Of a stretch of 22,240 nt of DNA, positions 6,432 to 13,663 are shown piece by piece (within the stretch, counting starts at the first letter, position 1; each line of letters begins with the position of its first letter). Below the pieces are notes generated by a model. That model saw only the letters and a program-made list of their open reading frames with translations, was not told the origin of the DNA and ran no database searches. Position numbers and translations under genes: made by a program. The stretch is from a virus. The stretch spans positions 1-22,240 of IMG/VR virus record IMGVR_UViG_3300043783_000023; one strand, given 5' to 3'.

Positions 6432-8500
6432 TGCCCGGTGACGACGGCTACGACGTACCCTATCGCCAGTGGCAAGCCCCGCCTGCGGCATCGAAGGACG
6501 ATACAAAATTAGGATGGTTGCAAGAGTGCCAAGAAACTGGGGTGGCGTGGCTGAAATGCCAACGCGGCACCTCCGACTGGCGTAAATCCCTCGACGTGAT
6601 CTCCGGCAAGATCATGTCGGCGGATATTCCGCAGTACCGTTCGCAACTCAACACGAATCACCTCAAGCGGAATATTAGAGAGATCGTCGGCGTCCTCTCT
6701 AAACTCCGTCCGCTGTGGGGATACTCTTCCAACAACCCGGCCTTCGCGGCGCAGGCGAATCAAATGAACCTGCTGACCCGCGCCATCTTCCTAGAGAACG
6801 ACTTTGACCGCTCGATCAAAGAAGCACTGCAATATGCCGCAGCCACATGCACTGGATGGATACGTCCGATTTACTCCCGCGATCTGGTTAGCGGGGAAGG
6901 TTCTATCCAGCTTCTTAGCTATGGCGCTCCTTGTGTGCTTCCGACTCAGTTGCCTCCGTCAGGAAATTTTCAAAAAGCCTACGCCATGACCCTGCTTGAC
7001 GAGATGCCGATATTCATGGCGCACGCCCTCTTTCCTACGAAGCAGCATCTCCTGAAGCCGACCTCCTCTCTCTACTGGTACTCGAACGAAATCCACAAAT
7101 CGGCGCAAGGCAATATCTGGAAGCGCATCTTCGGGAAATCCACCTCCTCCGGTCCCAGCAACATGCCCGACCTGATGATCCCCATCCGCTACACTACGAT
7201 CATCGACCTCACGCGAAACACCACCCAGCAGATGATCCCGATGGGCGAGTTCGGCTCGACGTGGTACTACGAAGTCCCATTCATCGGCATGGATATCCCT
7301 GATGGCAATGGTGGAATGCGCAAAGCCGATGACAACGACGCTCGCCTCTATCCCTACCGCCGCCTGATGATCTCCTCCGAGAGCGTAGTCCTCTACGACG
7401 GCCCTTCATTCAACTGGCACGGACGCTCGGACCTGATTCCGTTCTCAACCGACCACTGGCCGTGGGAACCTCTGGGATTCTCGATGGTGCGCGACGGCTA
7501 CGATCTTCAGCAGACCATCACCGAGCAGGAGCGTGGCATGGCGGACAAGAAACGGGCGCAGCTTGACCCGGCGCTCGGTTACGATATCAACTCTGTGAGC
7601 AGCCGTGAAGCCAAGGCGTTCGACCCCATGCAACCCCGCGCCCGCGTTGGCTACGACGGCTCCCAAGTTGACAAGCCGTTCGTGATGCCCATCGACCCGC
7701 AGATTATCAAGCTCGACCCCACCGACTTCACTTGGCTCGAATACCTCCAGACCTCAATGGATTCGCAGCACGCGATCAAGGACGCACTGGCACTCGCCAA
7801 AGCCCGCATGGCAGGCGACGACTTGGAGAAATTACTGGAAGCTCTAGGCCCTATCATCGAGGATATGTCTCGCTCGATGGAGCCTCCCATTCGTGAGATG
7901 GCGGATCAGACGAAATATCTGATTCTGCAATATCTCCCCACCGCTCGCGTCATGCAATATATCGGCGAAGACAATATCACCCGCGAAACCTTCGACTACG
8001 ATCCTTCTCGACTTGTGCCATCGCACATGCCGGGAGAGAATCCGGGCACCGCCGACGCGCCTGCGAAATCCGCCTTCGATCAGATCAAGCGTGCGCGAAT
8101 GTTCGCGGGCAATCTGAAATATATGGTGACACCGCATTCGGCGCATGAGATCACTCAGCTAAAAATGCAGCTAGGACTTGTGCAACTCAAGAAAGCGGGC
8201 GTGAAGATAGATTCGCAGACACTCGCCGAGAGTTGGAATATTCCTAATTACGGACAAATAAAAGGAAGCACTGTGATGGAAAAGTGGCGTGAGGAGCAGG
8301 AAGAAGATTTACAATTCGCTGCTCGCATGAAAGAGATCGGAGTCGATGCCATGCCATCGCAACCCGGTGCGCCCGCTCCCGGCAAGTCCGGTCCTGAAGG
8401 TCGTCCCGCGTCTGGCAATCAAGCGCCAGCATTGAAGCAGCGCACCGATGGATCATCAACGATTACACAATCTGAAGGCGGGGGTCAAAACATACAGTGA
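6431..8500 (+). CDS. Portal protein (head-to-tail connector, 689 aa)
   Basis: Portal proteins form the dodecameric ring at one capsid vertex through which DNA enters and leaves. The ~689-residue length, the position after the large terminase and before the scaffold/coat genes, and the all-helical N-terminal region (HLKRNIREIVGVLSKLRPLW) fit a large podovirus-type portal. A mid-protein block around residues 335-360 (FSTDHWPWEPLGFSMVRDGY), followed by a helical stem region (DLQQTITEQERG), matches what I associate with this family. The C-terminal ~60 residues are low-complexity (Pro, Gly, Gln, Ser) and probably disordered. ATG 6431 overlaps the previous stop; the end overlaps the next gene by GTGA. 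The family is assigned by context and pattern, not by a catalytic motif. Confidence 0.8.
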   Translation: MPGDDGYDVPYRQWQAPPAASKDDTKLGWLQECQETGVAWLKCQRGTSDWRKSLDVISGKIMSADIPQYRSQLNTNHLKRNIREIVGVLSKLRPLWGYSSNNPAFAAQANQMNLLTRAIFLENDFDRSIKEALQYAAATCTGWIRPIYSRDLVSGEGSIQLLSYGAPCVLPTQLPPSGNFQKAYAMTLLDEMPIFMAHALFPTKQHLLKPTSSLYWYSNEIHKSAQGNIWKRIFGKSTSSGPSNMPDLMIPIRYTTIIDLTRNTTQQMIPMGEFGSTWYYEVPFIGMDIPDGNGGMRKADDNDARLYPYRRLMISSESVVLYDGPSFNWHGRSDLIPFSTDHWPWEPLGFSMVRDGYDLQQTITEQERGMADKKRAQLDPALGYDINSVSSREAKAFDPMQPRARVGYDGSQVDKPFVMPIDPQIIKLDPTDFTWLEYLQTSMDSQHAIKDALALAKARMAGDDLEKLLEALGPIIEDMSRSMEPPIREMADQTKYLILQYLPTARVMQYIGEDNITRETFDYDPSRLVPSHMPGENPGTADAPAKSAFDQIKRARMFAGNLKYMVTPHSAHEITQLKMQLGLVQLKKAGVKIDSQTLAESWNIPNYGQIKGSTVMEKWREEQEEDLQFAARMKEIGVDAMPSQPGAPAPGKSGPEGRPASGNQAPALKQRTDGSSTITQSEGGGQNIQ

Positions 8501-8703
8501 ATACGAGCATCCAGCGCACCGAGCATCATCACCTGATCCGCGAGCGCACCTTCACCGTCTCCCGTCCATCGGTAGAGACGATAGCAGGCATCATCGACAA
8601 CCTCTGCGGCGAGCACATGACCGGACAGGTGGTGATTAACATGTCGCAGGGAACAATCGCTAACGTACAGGTAAAGGAATCGACGCGAATATCACTCACC
8701 TGA
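8497..8703 (+). CDS. DUF2292-like small protein (68 aa)
   Basis: GTG 8497 overlaps the portal stop (GTGA). The C-terminal half (TGQVVINMSQGTIANVQVKE, then STRISL) closely follows the pattern of the DUF2292 family, whose members end in a two-stranded 'G.vti.iqdG.v..ie..e.irl' module. The N-terminal half is a short helix. DUF2292 proteins are small, found in bacteria and phages, and have no established function. Translational coupling to the portal suggests co-expression with head genes. Confidence 0.6.
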   Translation: MNTSIQRTEHHHLIRERTFTVSRPSVETIAGIIDNLCGEHMTGQVVINMSQGTIANVQVKESTRISLT

Positions 8704-8710
8704 AGAAAGG

Positions 8711-8860
8711 ATGTGCCAATTGACATACTTGCTCCGTGCTTTAACGGTACTGTGGATTGCAGCGCATATCTGCCTGCCCACGTGCCAAGCACAAGCGATC
8801 AACCGCGCCCGTAGGCCACCGTATCGGAGGCGGAAGTATGCACGGTGGTTTACGAAATAG
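8711..8860 (+). CDS. Short hydrophobic peptide with basic tail, possibly secreted or membrane-bound (49 aa)
   Basis: An open frame from ATG 8711 to TAG 8858-8860 encodes about 49 residues: a hydrophobic stretch (YLLRALTVLWIAAHICL) followed by CQAQAINRARRPP and a strongly basic tail (YRRRKYARWFTK). AAAGG (8706-8710) abuts the ATG but is nine bases from an in-frame TTG at 8720, so initiation may be at 8720 (46 residues). The hydrophobic segment could be a signal peptide with a site near TCQAQA, or a single membrane span. No family is recognised, and the short length makes it uncertain that it is a gene. Confidence 0.35.
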   Translation: MCQLTYLLRALTVLWIAAHICLPTCQAQAINRARRPPYRRRKYARWFTK

Positions 8861-8861
8861 G

Positions 8862-8972
8862 TTGACAATGCAATCGCGCCTGTGATTCACTCGCACTAGA
8901 GATTCCAACGTCGTTCAGTGTGGAACGCAACGAAGGGCTCCGGGGTTCACTCCCCCGGAGCTTTTTTATTTT
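8862..8972 (+). ncRNA. Non-coding interval: possible short RNA ending at a terminator
   Basis: Between the small peptide and the 22-codon ORF there is no convincing gene. A perfect -35 hexamer TTGACA sits at 8862-8867, but no good -10 lies 16-18 bases downstream (GATTCA or TTCACT), so promoter activity is doubtful. The interval contains a hairpin CGTTC/GAACG (8912-8916 with 8923-8927, six-base loop) and then the strong terminator. If transcribed from here it would yield an RNA of about 75-85 nt; it may equally be the 3' untranslated end of the portal operon. Confidence 0.25.
8937..8972 (+). terminator. Rho-independent terminator after the portal operon
   Basis: A nine-base-pair perfect stem, GCTCCGGGG (8937-8945) with CCCCGGAGC (8953-8961), closes a seven-base loop and is followed directly by six T residues and then ATTTT. 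This is a textbook intrinsic terminator. It separates the packaging/portal transcription unit from the head genes. The loop TTCACTC superficially resembles a tRNA T-loop, but no other tRNA arm is present. Confidence 0.9.
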
Positions 8973-9000
8973 GCCCAATCTAAGGAAGGAGGACAACACT

Positions 9001-9069
9001 ATGAGCATCGAGACTGGCTTCGGCCCTGTCGCCAACAAACGTCGGCACAAGGGAGGCAAGAAAAAGTAA
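9001..9069 (+). CDS. 22-residue basic peptide with a strong ribosome-binding site
   Basis: ATG 9001 is preceded by AAGGAAGGAGG (8982-8992), about as good a Shine-Dalgarno sequence as any in the window, at eight bases of spacing. The frame runs 22 codons to TAA 9067-9069 and encodes MSIETGFGPVANKRR followed by HKGGKKK. The extreme C-terminal basicity resembles the tail of the Gly/Lys-rich protein encoded just downstream. It could be a real micro-protein, a leader peptide controlling the structured RNA that begins immediately after its stop, or a remnant. The strong ribosome site is the main evidence. Confidence 0.45.
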   Translation: MSIETGFGPVANKRRHKGGKKK

Positions 9070-9160
9070 CCGTCCCCGACCCGGAAACGATACGGGTAAT
9101 GCCGTGTCTCCGAGATCGGATCAACCGAGGTAAGGGACGGCTCTGACAGGATGCCGTCCC
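9070..9160 (+). promoter_or_regulatory. Candidate structured cis-regulatory RNA with two competing pairings
   Basis: CCGTCCC at 9070-9076 can pair perfectly with GGGACGG at 9134-9140, closing a junction that holds ACCCG/CGGGT (9079-9083 with 9093-9097) and TCGG/CCGA (9116-9119 with 9125-9128). The same GGGACGGC (9134-9141) can instead pair with GCCGTCCC at 9153-9160, giving an eight-pair hairpin followed by CTCTTT. The two states are mutually exclusive, as in attenuators and riboswitches. The next gene's ribosome-binding site (GCGGAGG, 9170-9176) follows within ten bases. I do not recognise a known riboswitch class. Confidence 0.4.
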
Positions 9161-9183
9161 CTCTTTCACGCGGAGGATTCAAG

Positions 9184-9387
9184 ATGGCATACGGACGATC
9201 AACCGGGGCTCGCATGGGCGGCAAGGGCGGAGGCGGCTTCTCTCTAAAGACCGACATGTCCGACTCAGGAATGTCTCGCACCAAGAGTGGTCAAAAGAAA
9301 CCATTCGGCAAGTCTGGTGGGCATGGCTTGCGTGGATCGCAGATGGGCAAGGGCAAGGCCGGAAAACAAGCGAGGCGCAAGGTCTAA
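9184..9387 (+). CDS. Basic Gly/Lys/Ser-rich small protein (67 aa)
   Basis: The start is ATG 9184, behind GCGGAGG (9170-9176). An in-frame ATG at 9151 lies inside the structured RNA and is not preferred. The 67-residue product is almost wholly low-complexity and very basic (MGGKGGGGFSLKTDM, GKSGGHGLRGSQMGKGKAGK, then QARRKV), with few hydrophobic residues, so it is probably disordered. Its stop overlaps the next ATG (TAATGG). Possible roles include binding DNA or RNA, or an internal-virion role during head assembly; neither is shown by the sequence. Confidence 0.6.
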   Translation: MAYGRSTGARMGGKGGGGFSLKTDMSDSGMSRTKSGQKKPFGKSGGHGLRGSQMGKGKAGKQARRKV

Positions 9388-9665
9388 TGGCCGCAGCCTC
9401 ACCCACGATGCCACCACCTCCCGGCGGAGCGCAGGCACCCACGACTCCTTCGGCTTCCCCGTCCTCTCCCGCTCCGAATCCCAAGCTGGAACAAGGATCG
9501 AAGATGGTGATTCAGGTGGTGCAGGGATTACGTAACATCGCGCAGGCATTCCCGGCGGCGTCGAAACCGATCTCAGAGATCAATAATTTAATGCGCGAGG
9601 TTCAAATGGCGATGATGCGCGGAGCGCAACCTTCCGAGCCAGCCGCGCCACCGACGAACGGGTAA
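9387..9665 (+). CDS. Small virion-module protein with a shared LRxIAxxFP motif (92 aa)
   Basis: ATG 9387 overlaps the previous TAA by one base. The N-terminal ~38 residues are Pro/Ala/Ser-rich and probably disordered; the C-terminal half is helical: VVQGLRNIAQAFPAASKPIS followed by EINNLMREVQMAM. The same pattern (LRxIAxxFP, then E....VQxAM) recurs in the next gene, so the two appear to be paralogues or share a domain. The position between portal and scaffold suggests a head-assembly accessory role. No known family name is assigned. Confidence 0.6.
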   Translation: MAAASPTMPPPPGGAQAPTTPSASPSSPAPNPKLEQGSKMVIQVVQGLRNIAQAFPAASKPISEINNLMREVQMAMMRGAQPSEPAAPPTNG

Positions 9666-9677
9666 CAAAGGAGACTT

Positions 9678-10073
9678 ATGCCAACTACCGTGCAATCTTT
9701 AGTATCTGCGAACGCAGGAACTTCCGCAGGCGACCTTCAGCCTTTGCTGGCGAACGACGCATTCTGTTCCGCTGCCAACGCCGAACTCAAGACGCTCGAC
9801 AATGCTGTTGTGGCCAACGCTGCCCTCAGCGAGAAGTCAGAGAATTTAGTAACCGCGATTCATACCTTCGCCGGTGCGGTTGGCAGCCTGCGTGCGATTG
9901 CCAAGCGCTTCCCTGAAACTTCGACCTATGTTGCTGAAGCCGTCAAGCAGGTGCAGTTAGCAATGGGCGTGGTCAAGGGGAATGTTCCGAAAACTAATCC
10001 CGCGCCGACGCCTGCGCCAGCGCCATCGCCAGCGCCAGTTCCACCGACGCCAGTTCCAGCACCGAAACCGTAA
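9678..10073 (+). CDS. Helical protein with a Pro-rich tail, related to its upstream neighbour (131 aa)
   Basis: ATG 9678 follows AAAGGAG with normal spacing. Residues 1-105 are helical and Ala-rich; LRAIAKRFPETSTYVAEAVK then QVQLAM (about residues 74-99) matches the LRxIAxxFP...E....VQxAM segment of the preceding gene. Residues ~106-131 are an almost perfect Pro-Ala/Pro-Thr repeat (PAPTPAPAPSPAPV...), likely an extended, disordered tail. It probably belongs to the head-assembly module, but its role is unknown. There is no signal peptide, so the Pro-rich region is not a cell-wall spanner of the usual exported type. Confidence 0.6.
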   Translation: MPTTVQSLVSANAGTSAGDLQPLLANDAFCSAANAELKTLDNAVVANAALSEKSENLVTAIHTFAGAVGSLRAIAKRFPETSTYVAEAVKQVQLAMGVVKGNVPKTNPAPTPAPAPSPAPVPPTPVPAPKP

Positions 10074-10085
10074 TAAGGAGACACC

Positions 10086-10916
10086 ATGCAGACTTATGCA
10101 GAGTTATTGAAATCTCAGGGAGCAACAGACGACGACATCAAAGTGCTGGCGACTCCACTCGCCGAGCGCGTCTACGCCAAGCAGCAGGAAGCCATCGTTG
10201 CCGCGCAAGCCGCCGCCGACAAAGCTGCCAAGCAGGCTGAGTCGTACCAGAAATGGTACAACGAGCAAGCCCTCCCCTACGTCTCCGAAGTCGAATCCAA
10301 ACTCAAGGTCAGTGAAGCTACTCTGACCGGGGAACGCGCTCGCCTGAAGGCATTGCAAGAAGCGGGCCTGATCGAAGTGGCCAACCAAGACGAAGCGGCC
10401 AAAAAGGCGGCAGAGGAAGCCGCGAAAGCAGGCAACGTGAATTTTGATCCAACCAAATTTGTCCCCCGAGAGCAATTCAATGAACTCGCCATTAAAGCCG
10501 CCGACTCTATCACCCTGGTCGCCGACCTCGCACAGGAACATGCCGCTCTCGGTCTTCCGCCTGTATCATGGCGCACGCTGAAGGCCGAAGCGGCAACGGC
10601 GAATCAAGACGTTGAGTCCTACTGGAAGACCAAGTTCAACGTGGAGCAGAAGCGCTCTGAACGTGCCGCCACTGAGAAAGCGGCTTACGAGAAGCAGATC
10701 GCGGACGCCGCCGTGGCCAAGTATCGCCAAGAGCATCCGGCGTCTGGAGTCAACCCGGCTCTCGGCTTCGGCGCTCCCTCGACCAATCCATTCACCAACA
10801 AGATTCCCTCCGCCTCCGACGCCACTATTCCGTGGAACCGTTCGGATTCGGAGAAGGTTAATTCACGCATCAACAAAGTTCTGGCAGCACATCCCGATAT
10901 GACGGGCAACGCATGA
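10086..10916 (+). CDS. Probable capsid scaffolding protein (276 aa)
   Basis: ATG 10086 follows AAGGAGACACC. The 276-residue protein is dominated by charged Ala/Lys/Glu/Gln coiled coil from ~30 to 115 (AKQQEAIVAAQAAADKAAKQ; EVESKLKVSEATLTGERARL), with a second helical block at ~175-225 and a Pro/Gly/Ser-rich C-terminus with a short conserved-looking end (EKVNSRINKVLAAHP). This composition and the place just before the major capsid gene are typical of tailed-phage scaffolds, which direct coat-protein assembly and then leave the head. A small homing-endonuclease gene now separates it from the coat gene. The assignment rests on composition and context only. Confidence 0.65.
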   Translation: MQTYAELLKSQGATDDDIKVLATPLAERVYAKQQEAIVAAQAAADKAAKQAESYQKWYNEQALPYVSEVESKLKVSEATLTGERARLKALQEAGLIEVANQDEAAKKAAEEAAKAGNVNFDPTKFVPREQFNELAIKAADSITLVADLAQEHAALGLPPVSWRTLKAEAATANQDVESYWKTKFNVEQKRSERAATEKAAYEKQIADAAVAKYRQEHPASGVNPALGFGAPSTNPFTNKIPSASDATIPWNRSDSEKVNSRINKVLAAHPDMTGNA

Positions 10917-11413
10917 GTGACATTTACAAGTCGGCAGGTAAGCGTGGTCAGTGGAAGGCCGAGGAGTTCGATGGCCTAAAACCTACGGTCTATGACTGGG
11001 TGCGGATGGCAGCTTTCATCGACGGTGAGGGCTGTATTCAAATCAACCCGTATAAGAAGACGCGCAAGGTTCAAGTACGAATCGTGATAATTAACACGAA
11101 CGAAATTCTTCCATTGTGGTTGCAAGAAACATTCGGTGGACACATTGTTCTACGTACCTTTGACAATCCCAATTGGAAGACCTCTTACGCTTGGAGTTGT
11201 ACGGCGCAGCGTGCTTGCTGGATTCTGCACAACTGCTTGCCGTGGTTCCTGCTGAAGTCGGCGCAGGCAAAATTGTTGATGGAACTCCAAGAGCATATTG
11301 ACACTACGCCTCATGGTAGGGGCACCAGACTTTCAGAAGCAGATCACATATATCGTGATGCGATACATTCTCAAGTAAAGAAGCTCAACGCTAAAGGGCC
11401 GAGAGTTGACTAA
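10913..11413 (+). CDS. LAGLIDADG-family homing endonuclease (166 aa)
   Basis: ATG 10913 overlaps the scaffold stop (ATGA). The motif MAAFIDGEG at residues 32-40 is a LAGLIDADG helix with the catalytic acidic residue (Glu39), followed by CIQI on the first beta strand. Residues 102-123 (CWILHNCLPWFLLKSAQAKL) match the second conserved helix seen in single-motif enzymes, which act as homodimers on a long asymmetric DNA site. It is free-standing rather than inside an intron or intein, wedged between scaffold and coat genes. Its codons are AT-richer than its neighbours, which fits recent acquisition. A good ribosome site for the coat gene directly follows, so the insertion leaves coat expression intact. 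Whether it still cuts cannot be read. Confidence 0.8.
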   Translation: MSDIYKSAGKRGQWKAEEFDGLKPTVYDWVRMAAFIDGEGCIQINPYKKTRKVQVRIVIINTNEILPLWLQETFGGHIVLRTFDNPNWKTSYAWSCTAQRACWILHNCLPWFLLKSAQAKLLMELQEHIDTTPHGRGTRLSEADHIYRDAIHSQVKKLNAKGPRVD

Positions 11414-11424
11414 GGAGAAAAACC

Positions 11425-12558
11425 GTGGCTGATCCGAGTTTTGATCAAATAAGTGCAACTACACTAGCCGATCTTCGCGATGACGTCGTGATAGATAACT
11501 TCTTTGTTGACTCAACGACTTTGCGCAAGCTCCGCCTTGCCGGTGCCCTCGACGACTATGCGGGCGGCACTGCCATGCAGAATCCGTTCCAGTACAACCG
11601 CGTGAACGGCGGCGCTATCGCTCCTGGCACCGACGTGAACGTGTCCCAAGTGCAGATTCTCGCCGCGACCGCCTTCCAGCCCAAGGAATACTTGGAGCAG
11701 ATCGGCGTCAACCTTTTTCAAGTCGGCGTCATCAACGCTGGCCCTGCTGGCAAGGTGAAGATCATAGATGCTTACATGACCAACGCGGTGCAAGCGGCGA
11801 ACACCGATCTCGGCATCGACATTTTTCATCACGGGCAGAACATCTCCGGTTCGAACCGCATCGTTTACATCAACGGTTTCGCCGAGGCCATGAACGACGG
11901 CGTGACCAACTCTTGGGACGGCAACATCTTCACCACCTATGGCGGTCAGACCCGCAATGGCGCAGTCGGCAACACTCTCAACTCTATCCCGATATGGCTG
12001 GGTGACCAGAACGGTAACACTGGCCAGCTCGCCTATAAGCCTCTCGTCGAAGGCATCCTCAATTGCGTGCAGCCGCCGGACTTCGGTGTGATGAACAAAG
12101 CCGCCTACGCCTACGCTCTTGAACGCCTTGATCCCAAACAGCGCTATGGCGAGGAGCAGGACGTGAAGATGGGCATGAGTGGATTCCGCGTCATGTCCAC
12201 CATGTTCTTCGTGGATAAACTGTGCCCATCGACAAAGTACGGTCAGTTACTCCCAACCGGCCTGTCGCAAACCACGGCGGTCAAACCTGCTACCTTTACC
12301 TCAGCAGCTTCGGGCATATCGTCTATCTCTAACCTCCCGGCTAACAAGACTATCTCCCCCGGCGAACCGATCTTCGTGCTGCGTTCGCAAGGCTGGAAGG
12401 TGCGACCGACTACCGATCCTGAATACAACTTCAACTTTACGCCGTGGGTGCGGTCGCAGACCAACGCGGATCTGGTCGTAGGATTCTTCAAGATCGCGCT
12501 GAACATCTATTGCCTCTCACCGAGAGACAACATGCATTTCTATGGAGCTGGATTCTAA
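11425..12558 (+). CDS. Major capsid protein (377 aa)
   Basis: GTG 11425 sits seven bases after AAGGAG, a strong site suited to a highly expressed gene. The 377-residue product begins with a short N-terminal arm (SFDQISATTLADLRDDVVID) and has features I associate with HK97-fold coat proteins: an early MQNPFQYNRVNGGAI loop, a long helical spine-like segment (VKIIDAYMTNAVQAANTDLG, ~112-131), a Gly/Asn-rich domain and a beta-rich C-terminus ending HFYGAGF. The codons are strongly GC-biased, unlike the endonuclease gene before it. Context (after the scaffold, before small decoration-like genes) and size support coat protein; the exact family was not checked by search. Confidence 0.8.
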   Translation: MADPSFDQISATTLADLRDDVVIDNFFVDSTTLRKLRLAGALDDYAGGTAMQNPFQYNRVNGGAIAPGTDVNVSQVQILAATAFQPKEYLEQIGVNLFQVGVINAGPAGKVKIIDAYMTNAVQAANTDLGIDIFHHGQNISGSNRIVYINGFAEAMNDGVTNSWDGNIFTTYGGQTRNGAVGNTLNSIPIWLGDQNGNTGQLAYKPLVEGILNCVQPPDFGVMNKAAYAYALERLDPKQRYGEEQDVKMGMSGFRVMSTMFFVDKLCPSTKYGQLLPTGLSQTTAVKPATFTSAASGISSISNLPANKTISPGEPIFVLRSQGWKVRPTTDPEYNFNFTPWVRSQTNADLVVGFFKIALNIYCLSPRDNMHFYGAGF

Positions 12559-12567
12559 GGAGACGCT

Positions 12568-13224
12568 ATGGCAGACGTTTTCGTAAAACCGCCGTTTTAC
12601 CTCTCGGCCAAGTACCTCAACGATGTCAATGATTCGTTGCAGGGCGGGCAGTTGACATCCATGCCGACGGGGTTCTCGCAGTACCAGCAGAACATCCCCG
12701 GCGACCGTATCATCCTCGATGATACGACTGCCTACGCGCTCTCCGACACCGCTATTGGCACGCTCTATGGCGGCGTCTACATGTACGTCAACACGCTATC
12801 GACTGGAGGCACGCCAGCGGTCGGCACTCTGGCCTATTTCACTGGCGCATCCGTGGGATCGACAGCCGCGTCCGGCGGACCATCGACGCAGTACCAGGTG
12901 ACATCGACTGCTACTCCGACCACTCTAGTCCCGACGCAAGTCCTCGGAGTGTTCATCAACGTCATTACTGCTGGAAACCTCGGCTGGATTCAGGTCATGG
13001 GCGTGGCGGGAGTTCTGTTCGACTCAACTGTCTCGGCAGTTACCTCCGGCGGCACGGTCATTGCCAAGGCATCGGCGGTGGTAGCCTCCACGGCGGATAA
13101 CCTTACCTCCGGCACCGCGATGACCGCGTTGATAACCGGATCGGTCATCGGCATATCACTCGCCACCGTTACTACTTCCACCGTCGTCAAGGTGGCAATT
13201 ACCCGTGGCCTAAGCCGGATCTAA
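12568..13224 (+). CDS. Probable capsid decoration/head protein (218 aa)
   Basis: ATG 12568 follows AAGGAGACGCT. The 218-residue protein has a short polar N-terminus (VFVKPPFYLSAKYLNDVN) and is otherwise dominated by Gly/Thr/Ser/Val-rich beta strands (GGTPAVGTLAYFTGASVGST; VIAKASAVVASTADNLTSGT), with almost no charged residues in the second half. That is typical of decoration proteins or beta-prism head fibres that stud the capsid. It immediately follows the coat gene, where such proteins are usually encoded. No catalytic motif or signal peptide is evident. Confidence 0.6.
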   Translation: MADVFVKPPFYLSAKYLNDVNDSLQGGQLTSMPTGFSQYQQNIPGDRIILDDTTAYALSDTAIGTLYGGVYMYVNTLSTGGTPAVGTLAYFTGASVGSTAASGGPSTQYQVTSTATPTTLVPTQVLGVFINVITAGNLGWIQVMGVAGVLFDSTVSAVTSGGTVIAKASAVVASTADNLTSGTAMTALITGSVIGISLATVTTSTVVKVAITRGLSRI

Positions 13225-13225
13225 G

Positions 13226-13243
13226 TCGCTCAAAATCGAGCGA
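13226..13243 (+). promoter_or_regulatory. Small intergenic hairpin between two head genes
   Basis: TCGCTC (13226-13231) pairs with GAGCGA (13238-13243) around the loop AAAATC, in the 36-base gap after the decoration-like gene. No T-run follows, so it is not an intrinsic terminator. It lies shortly upstream of the next ribosome site (AAGGAG) and may stabilise or punctuate the mRNA. Confidence 0.35.
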
Positions 13244-13260
13244 AGCGAGAAGGAGACGCA

Positions 13261-13638
13261 ATGGCGAACACGATAGTCTACGGATACCCGCAGCCAATTG
13301 GCGGCAAGATCCAGATGAAGGTGGACCATTATGGTCCTGCCTCCTACGTGCAATACGTCGCCGCAACCGGCGTAGGCGATGTAATCAATGCCTCCGACGT
13401 GGGGGTAGGCGGATTCGAGTCCGCAGGCGCTACTTGGTCCTCCTATTCTAACTCCGGCAACTACATCGTCAACATCAAGCTCAATACGGCTACGCAGACG
13501 CAACCTGGGTCAGCGGTCGCCAAATTCACCGTGCAGTGGTTCACGACTTCCGCCGCGTTCGGCACGATTTCAACCGAAGCCACCGCGACGACTAACCTGT
13601 CGGCAGAGTACGTGCGCCTGGCACTCGACTGTGTTTAG
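13261..13638 (+). CDS. Probable small structural (head) protein (125 aa)
   Basis: ATG 13261 follows GAAGGAGACGCA. The 125-residue product is beta-rich and Gly/Ser/Thr-heavy (MANTIVYGYPQPIGGKIQMK, VQYVAATGVGDVINASDVGV, NYIVNIKLNTATQTQPGSAV), suggesting a beta-sandwich. It lies last in the coat-protein transcription unit, just before a strong terminator. A decoration or minor head protein is the most likely identity by context; there is no diagnostic motif. Confidence 0.6.
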   Translation: MANTIVYGYPQPIGGKIQMKVDHYGPASYVQYVAATGVGDVINASDVGVGGFESAGATWSSYSNSGNYIVNIKLNTATQTQPGSAVAKFTVQWFTTSAAFGTISTEATATTNLSAEYVRLALDCV

Positions 13639-13663
13639 CGATTGAGGGGGGAGTACACTTGAT

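Noticed and set aside
8862-8890. Strong promoter at TTGACA
   Set aside because: The -35 is perfect, but no acceptable -10 lies 16-18 bases downstream, so it is not listed as a promoter.
8937-8961. tRNA-like T arm (GGGG-TTCACTC-CCCC)
   Set aside because: Position 58 is not A, no acceptor, D or anticodon arm fits upstream, and the T-run makes a terminator the better explanation.
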